DNA of 6,133 nt from contig NZ_CAKRDI010000058.1 of NCBI RefSeq assembly GCF_934309415.1, positions 1 to 6,133 of the forward strand. The letters run 5' to 3'. Source of the stretch: an uncultured Mediterraneibacter sp. GTDB taxonomy: Bacteria > Bacillota > Clostridia > Lachnospirales > Lachnospiraceae. The notes beneath the pieces are model-generated. The model was not told where the DNA came from and searched no databases. It saw only the letters and a list, made by a program, of their open reading frames with translations. Shown one piece after another: positions 4,927 to 6,133 of this stretch. The translations under genes and the position numbers were made by a program. Within the stretch, counting starts at the first letter, position 1, and the number at the start of each line of letters is the position of its first letter.

Positions 4927-6133
4927 ATGAAAGATATTAAAATTGGTTTAGTAGCAGTAGCAAGCCCGGTAGAATCCGGTGGCGAGAGAGGTGATGACCT
5001 GCTCGCGAGAGCAGAGAAAGCAATCAAAGCAGCAGGTATGGACGTTGTCGTATATCCGGACCTGATCTGGGACGCAGCAGCTGCAATTGATGCATGCAAT
5101 AAATTGAAAGCAGAGAAGATCAATTCCCTGGTTATTATGGATATCACATGGGTAATTGACTCTATGAAATATATATTCACAACACAGCTTCAGGTACCGA
5201 CAATGTACTGGGCAGTACCTTACACAGAGACATTCTCCATCGGTTGTATCCAGCATTACGGATCCATCCTCAAAGCAATGGGATACACATATGATTATGT
5301 ATACGGTCTTCCGGAAGATCAGGAAGTGATCGATGGAATCCGTTCTTACGCAAAAGTTGGTGCAGCAGCTGACAATGCAAGAAACATGATCATCGGTCTT
5401 GCAGGCCCAAGACAGACATGGAGAGTTGCGGGTCCTCAGGATATGAGTAAAGAAGAGTGGGATTTCACACTCAAGACAGGCGTTACATTCGTTCACATCG
5501 AGATGGAAGAGATCACAGATATTGCTGACAAGATCGCAGACGCTGATGCAAAGAAGACATTAGACGAACTGATGAAGAGAAGCGGAAAAGCAGTTGCATC
5601 TGAGGAAGCACTTCTGTACAACGCAAAAGTATACATGGCAACAAAAGAAATCATTGCTAAATACCATCTGACATCTCTGGCAGCAGAGTGCTACCCGAAC
5701 TATGGCGGACTGATGAACCTGATCGCATCCTGGATGGCTGATGAAGGCTTCTATCTTGATACAGAAGGAGACCTTGGACATACATTCATCATCAATACTC
5801 TGAACCAGCTTGCTGGCGGCGGTGTTGTAGCTCTTGGAGAAGCAGGAAGCATCGACGAAGAGAGAAATATCGTTCCGATCGCTCATGAAGGAAGTACACC
5901 AATGTCACTGTCAGGACTTGACAGAGCTCAGATCAATCCAAGCGGAGAACTTGGCGCATTCATCGGAACACCACACAAAGCAATGGATACAGTTACAACT
6001 TGTGCAATCGTTGGAAATGGTGGAAATTACAAAGTATTTATCGCAAAAGGAAGAACACTGGAAGTAACTCATGATGAGTGGGTTGAAGGTGGATCAAAAC
6101 TCCTTGTAAACCTTCAGTACGATGTACCGGCTC
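4927..6133 (+). CDS. L-fucose/L-arabinose isomerase-like protein (partial, 3' end outside window)
   Basis: 402 codons are open to the window end without a stop, so the C-terminus is missing. The start ATG follows AAGGAG by eight bases. The N-terminus MKDIKIGLVAVASPVESGG is a Rossmann-type beginning like that of the sugar isomerase N-terminal domain. The later part has the FucI/AraA-type C-terminal signature: AAECYPNYGG (252-261), DEGFYLDTEGDLGHT (272-286) with an acidic Glu280/Asp282 pair, and PIAHEGSTP (317-325) with His320. In this family acidic residues and a histidine hold a divalent metal for aldose-ketose isomerisation. The exact ligands here are assigned by pattern only. No signal peptide, so cytosolic. 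It lies downstream of the aldolase and the structured element, probably in the same operon. The substrate could be a pentose, deoxyhexose or unusual sugar, and a non-fucose substrate is likely because no fuculokinase or fuculose-phosphate aldolase of class II type is seen here. Confidence 0.88.
   Translation, partial: MKDIKIGLVAVASPVESGGERGDDLLARAEKAIKAAGMDVVVYPDLIWDAAAAIDACNKLKAEKINSLVIMDITWVIDSMKYIFTTQLQVPTMYWAVPYTETFSIGCIQHYGSILKAMGYTYDYVYGLPEDQEVIDGIRSYAKVGAAADNARNMIIGLAGPRQTWRVAGPQDMSKEEWDFTLKTGVTFVHIEMEEITDIADKIADADAKKTLDELMKRSGKAVASEEALLYNAKVYMATKEIIAKYHLTSLAAECYPNYGGLMNLIASWMADEGFYLDTEGDLGHTFIINTLNQLAGGGVVALGEAGSIDEERNIVPIAHEGSTPMSLSGLDRAQINPSGELGAFIGTPHKAMDTVTTCAIVGNGGNYKVFIAKGRTLEVTHDEWVEGGSKLLVNLQYDVPA

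Noticed and set aside
4948..5496. A 182-residue open frame on the minus strand
   Set aside because: It lies wholly opposite the isomerase gene, is rich in Cys and His in a way typical of antisense frames, and has no family character.

Overview
The window looks like a piece of a Bacillota chromosome, most likely a gut-type Clostridia/Lachnospiraceae. The grounds are strong AAGGAG/AAGGAGG ribosome binding sites, AT-rich spacers, and coding sequence rich in AGA, GGA, GCA and ATC codons. The genus cannot be fixed from the sequence alone. It holds five protein genes in two divergent groups and no tRNA, rRNA, CRISPR array or transposase gene.

Left group, minus strand (2549 down to 7): an AraC-family regulator is followed by an IlvD/Edd-family dehydratase. 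They overlap by ATGA, so they are probably one translationally coupled operon. The dehydratase resembles dihydroxy-acid dehydratase, but several active-site positions differ from biosynthetic IlvD.

Divergent control region (2550-2903): about 350 bases with a perfect 8+8 palindrome on the predicted minus-strand promoter, a 26-base imperfect direct repeat, repeated AGCAA words and three CAAT/ATTG inverted repeats. This is a plausible operator zone for the AraC protein.

Right group, plus strand (2904 to beyond 6133): a 221-residue TIM-barrel protein of unknown function, a DapA/NanA-family aldolase that lacks the arginine expected of a true dihydrodipicolinate synthase, and an L-fucose/L-arabinose isomerase-like protein cut off by the window end. 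No convincing terminator lies between them. The aldolase is preceded by short hairpins. The isomerase is preceded by a 181-nt structured element bounded by 20-nt inverted repeats and ending four bases before its ribosome binding site.

Taken together this is a catabolic cluster for a sugar or sugar acid. The dehydratase would turn an aldonate-type acid into a 2-keto-3-deoxy acid and the aldolase would split it into pyruvate plus an aldehyde. The isomerase and the TIM-barrel protein would handle the starting sugar or a side product. The substrate is not determined. The most unusual items are the structured element before the isomerase, the uncharacterised TIM-barrel protein, and the modified dehydratase active site.
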